5,687 bases of DNA from an uncultured Granulosicoccaceae bacterium. GTDB lineage: Bacteria > Pseudomonadota > Gammaproteobacteria > CALCKW01. Location: positions 1 to 5,687 of the forward strand of contig CALDHJ010000523.1 of assembly GCA_937941555.1 (NCBI GenBank), written 5' to 3'. The translations under genes and the position numbers were made by a program. Of the stretch, positions 5,108 to 5,687 are shown piece by piece (positions within the stretch are counted from its first letter, which is position 1; every line of letters starts with the position of its first letter). The notes under the pieces were generated by a model, which saw nothing but the letters and a program-made list of their open reading frames with translations, made no database searches and was not told the origin of the DNA.

Positions 5108-5687
5108 ATGGAAACCAGCCTGTTCCGGTACATCTGGAAACACTCCAGGCGCGACCAGATCGTGCTGCTGCTGATCACCCTGCTGACATTCCCGATTCTC
5201 TACGTCTCCCTCGAGCTGCCCAAGCGCATCATCAACGATGCCATCGAGGGCAGCCCGGACGATGTCACCCTGCTCGGCGTAACCCTCACCCAGATCGAAT
5301 TCCTGCTGGTGCTCTGCGCGGGCTTTCTGCTCGCGGTGCTCGTCAACGGGCTGCTGAAGATGCGCCTGAACACCCTCAAGGGCGTGCTCGCCGAGCGCCT
5401 GCTGCGGCGCTTTCGCTATAAGCTGATCAACCGCATCACGCGCTTCCCGCGGCCGTACTTTCGCCACACCAGCCAGGGCGAGCTGGTTTCGATGGTCACA
5501 TCGGAAGCCGAACCGATGGGCGGACTCATGGGTGACATGCTGGCACAACCCGTGTTCTACGCCGGCCAGATGCTCACCATCCTCGCCTTTCTCTTTGCCC
5601 AGAGTGTGTGGTTCGGACTCGCATCGATCGCCCTGATCCCATTGCAAGCCTGGCTCATTCCGTTGCTGCAACGGCAGATCAACCTGC
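5108..5687 (+). CDS. ABC transporter permease/ATP-binding protein, N-terminal part (type I exporter fold; runs off right edge)
   Basis: The 193 codons present match the transmembrane half of an ABC exporter (ABC_membrane / ABC transporter type 1 domain). After a basic amphipathic start (METSLFRYIWKHSRRDQ), apolar segments lie at about 18-36, 63-83, 150-165 and 167-186. Between the second and third, the cytoplasmic loop LLRRFRYKLINRITRFPRPYF followed by HTSQGELVSMVTSEAEPM is the conserved first intracellular region of this family, in which F..H...GEL...V..D/E is typical. The segment between helices one and two is a short predicted periplasmic loop. The nucleotide-binding domain, expected in the same polypeptide, would lie beyond the window, so ATPase motifs cannot be checked. 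The substrate is not predictable; lipid, peptide and drug exporters all share this fold. The ATG at 5108 has a good AGGA site. The gene follows the secreted-protein gene on the same strand. Confidence 0.88.
   Translation, partial: METSLFRYIWKHSRRDQIVLLLITLLTFPILYVSLELPKRIINDAIEGSPDDVTLLGVTLTQIEFLLVLCAGFLLAVLVNGLLKMRLNTLKGVLAERLLRRFRYKLINRITRFPRPYFRHTSQGELVSMVTSEAEPMGGLMGDMLAQPVFYAGQMLTILAFLFAQSVWFGLASIALIPLQAWLIPLLQRQINL

Noticed and set aside
5066..5671. 201-codon minus-strand open frame opposite the ABC exporter
   Set aside because: The plus strand encodes clear transmembrane helices and the family cytoplasmic loop; the Gln/His/Glu-rich antisense product is the typical complement of Leu-rich helix codons.

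Overview
The window is a GC-rich piece of bacterial chromosome. DbpA and a DhlA-like haloalkane dehalogenase together, with Shine-Dalgarno-led genes and proteobacterial-looking proteins, point to Proteobacteria, most likely a gammaproteobacterium. Genus cannot be named from the sequence. There is no sign of IS elements, phage, CRISPR, tRNA or rRNA. Coding is dense, and no stretch longer than about 200 bases lacks a gene.

Layout. Bases 1-57 look like the last 18 codons of a plus-strand gene entering from the left. It converges on a minus-strand block read right to left: a LysR regulator of LrhA/HexA type (3442-2552), a haloalkane dehalogenase of subfamily HLD-I (2512-1604) and the DEAD-box 23S-rRNA helicase DbpA (1586-93). 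The gaps between these three are 39 and 17 nt, so one transcript is possible, although DbpA is functionally a housekeeping ribosome-assembly gene. At 3443-3556 an AT-rich divergent control region separates this block from plus-strand genes: a small DUF1127 protein (3557-3871), an unrecognised secreted protein with a signal peptide (4065-4997), and the first 193 codons of an ABC exporter (5108 to the right edge).

How the parts may work together. The LysR protein is encoded immediately upstream of, and co-directional with, the dehalogenase, so it probably controls its own operon. The divergent region has a T-N11-A LysR box and three TATCA/TGATA half-sites spaced about two helical turns apart. 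They coincide with candidate -35 and -10 elements on both strands, so one regulator could set both directions. The dehalogenase has every catalytic and halide-binding residue of DhlA at matching positions, but its cap lacks 11 residues where DhlA carries its known repeat insertion. The DUF1127 gene is followed at once by two palindromes, including an 11-bp perfect stem with a 3-nt loop. The secreted protein and the ABC exporter are neighbours on one strand, and a functional link between them is only a suggestion.

Most genes fit known families. The parts least explained by known families are the 310-residue secreted protein, the mirrored divergent promoter, and the hairpins after the DUF1127 gene and before the exporter gene.
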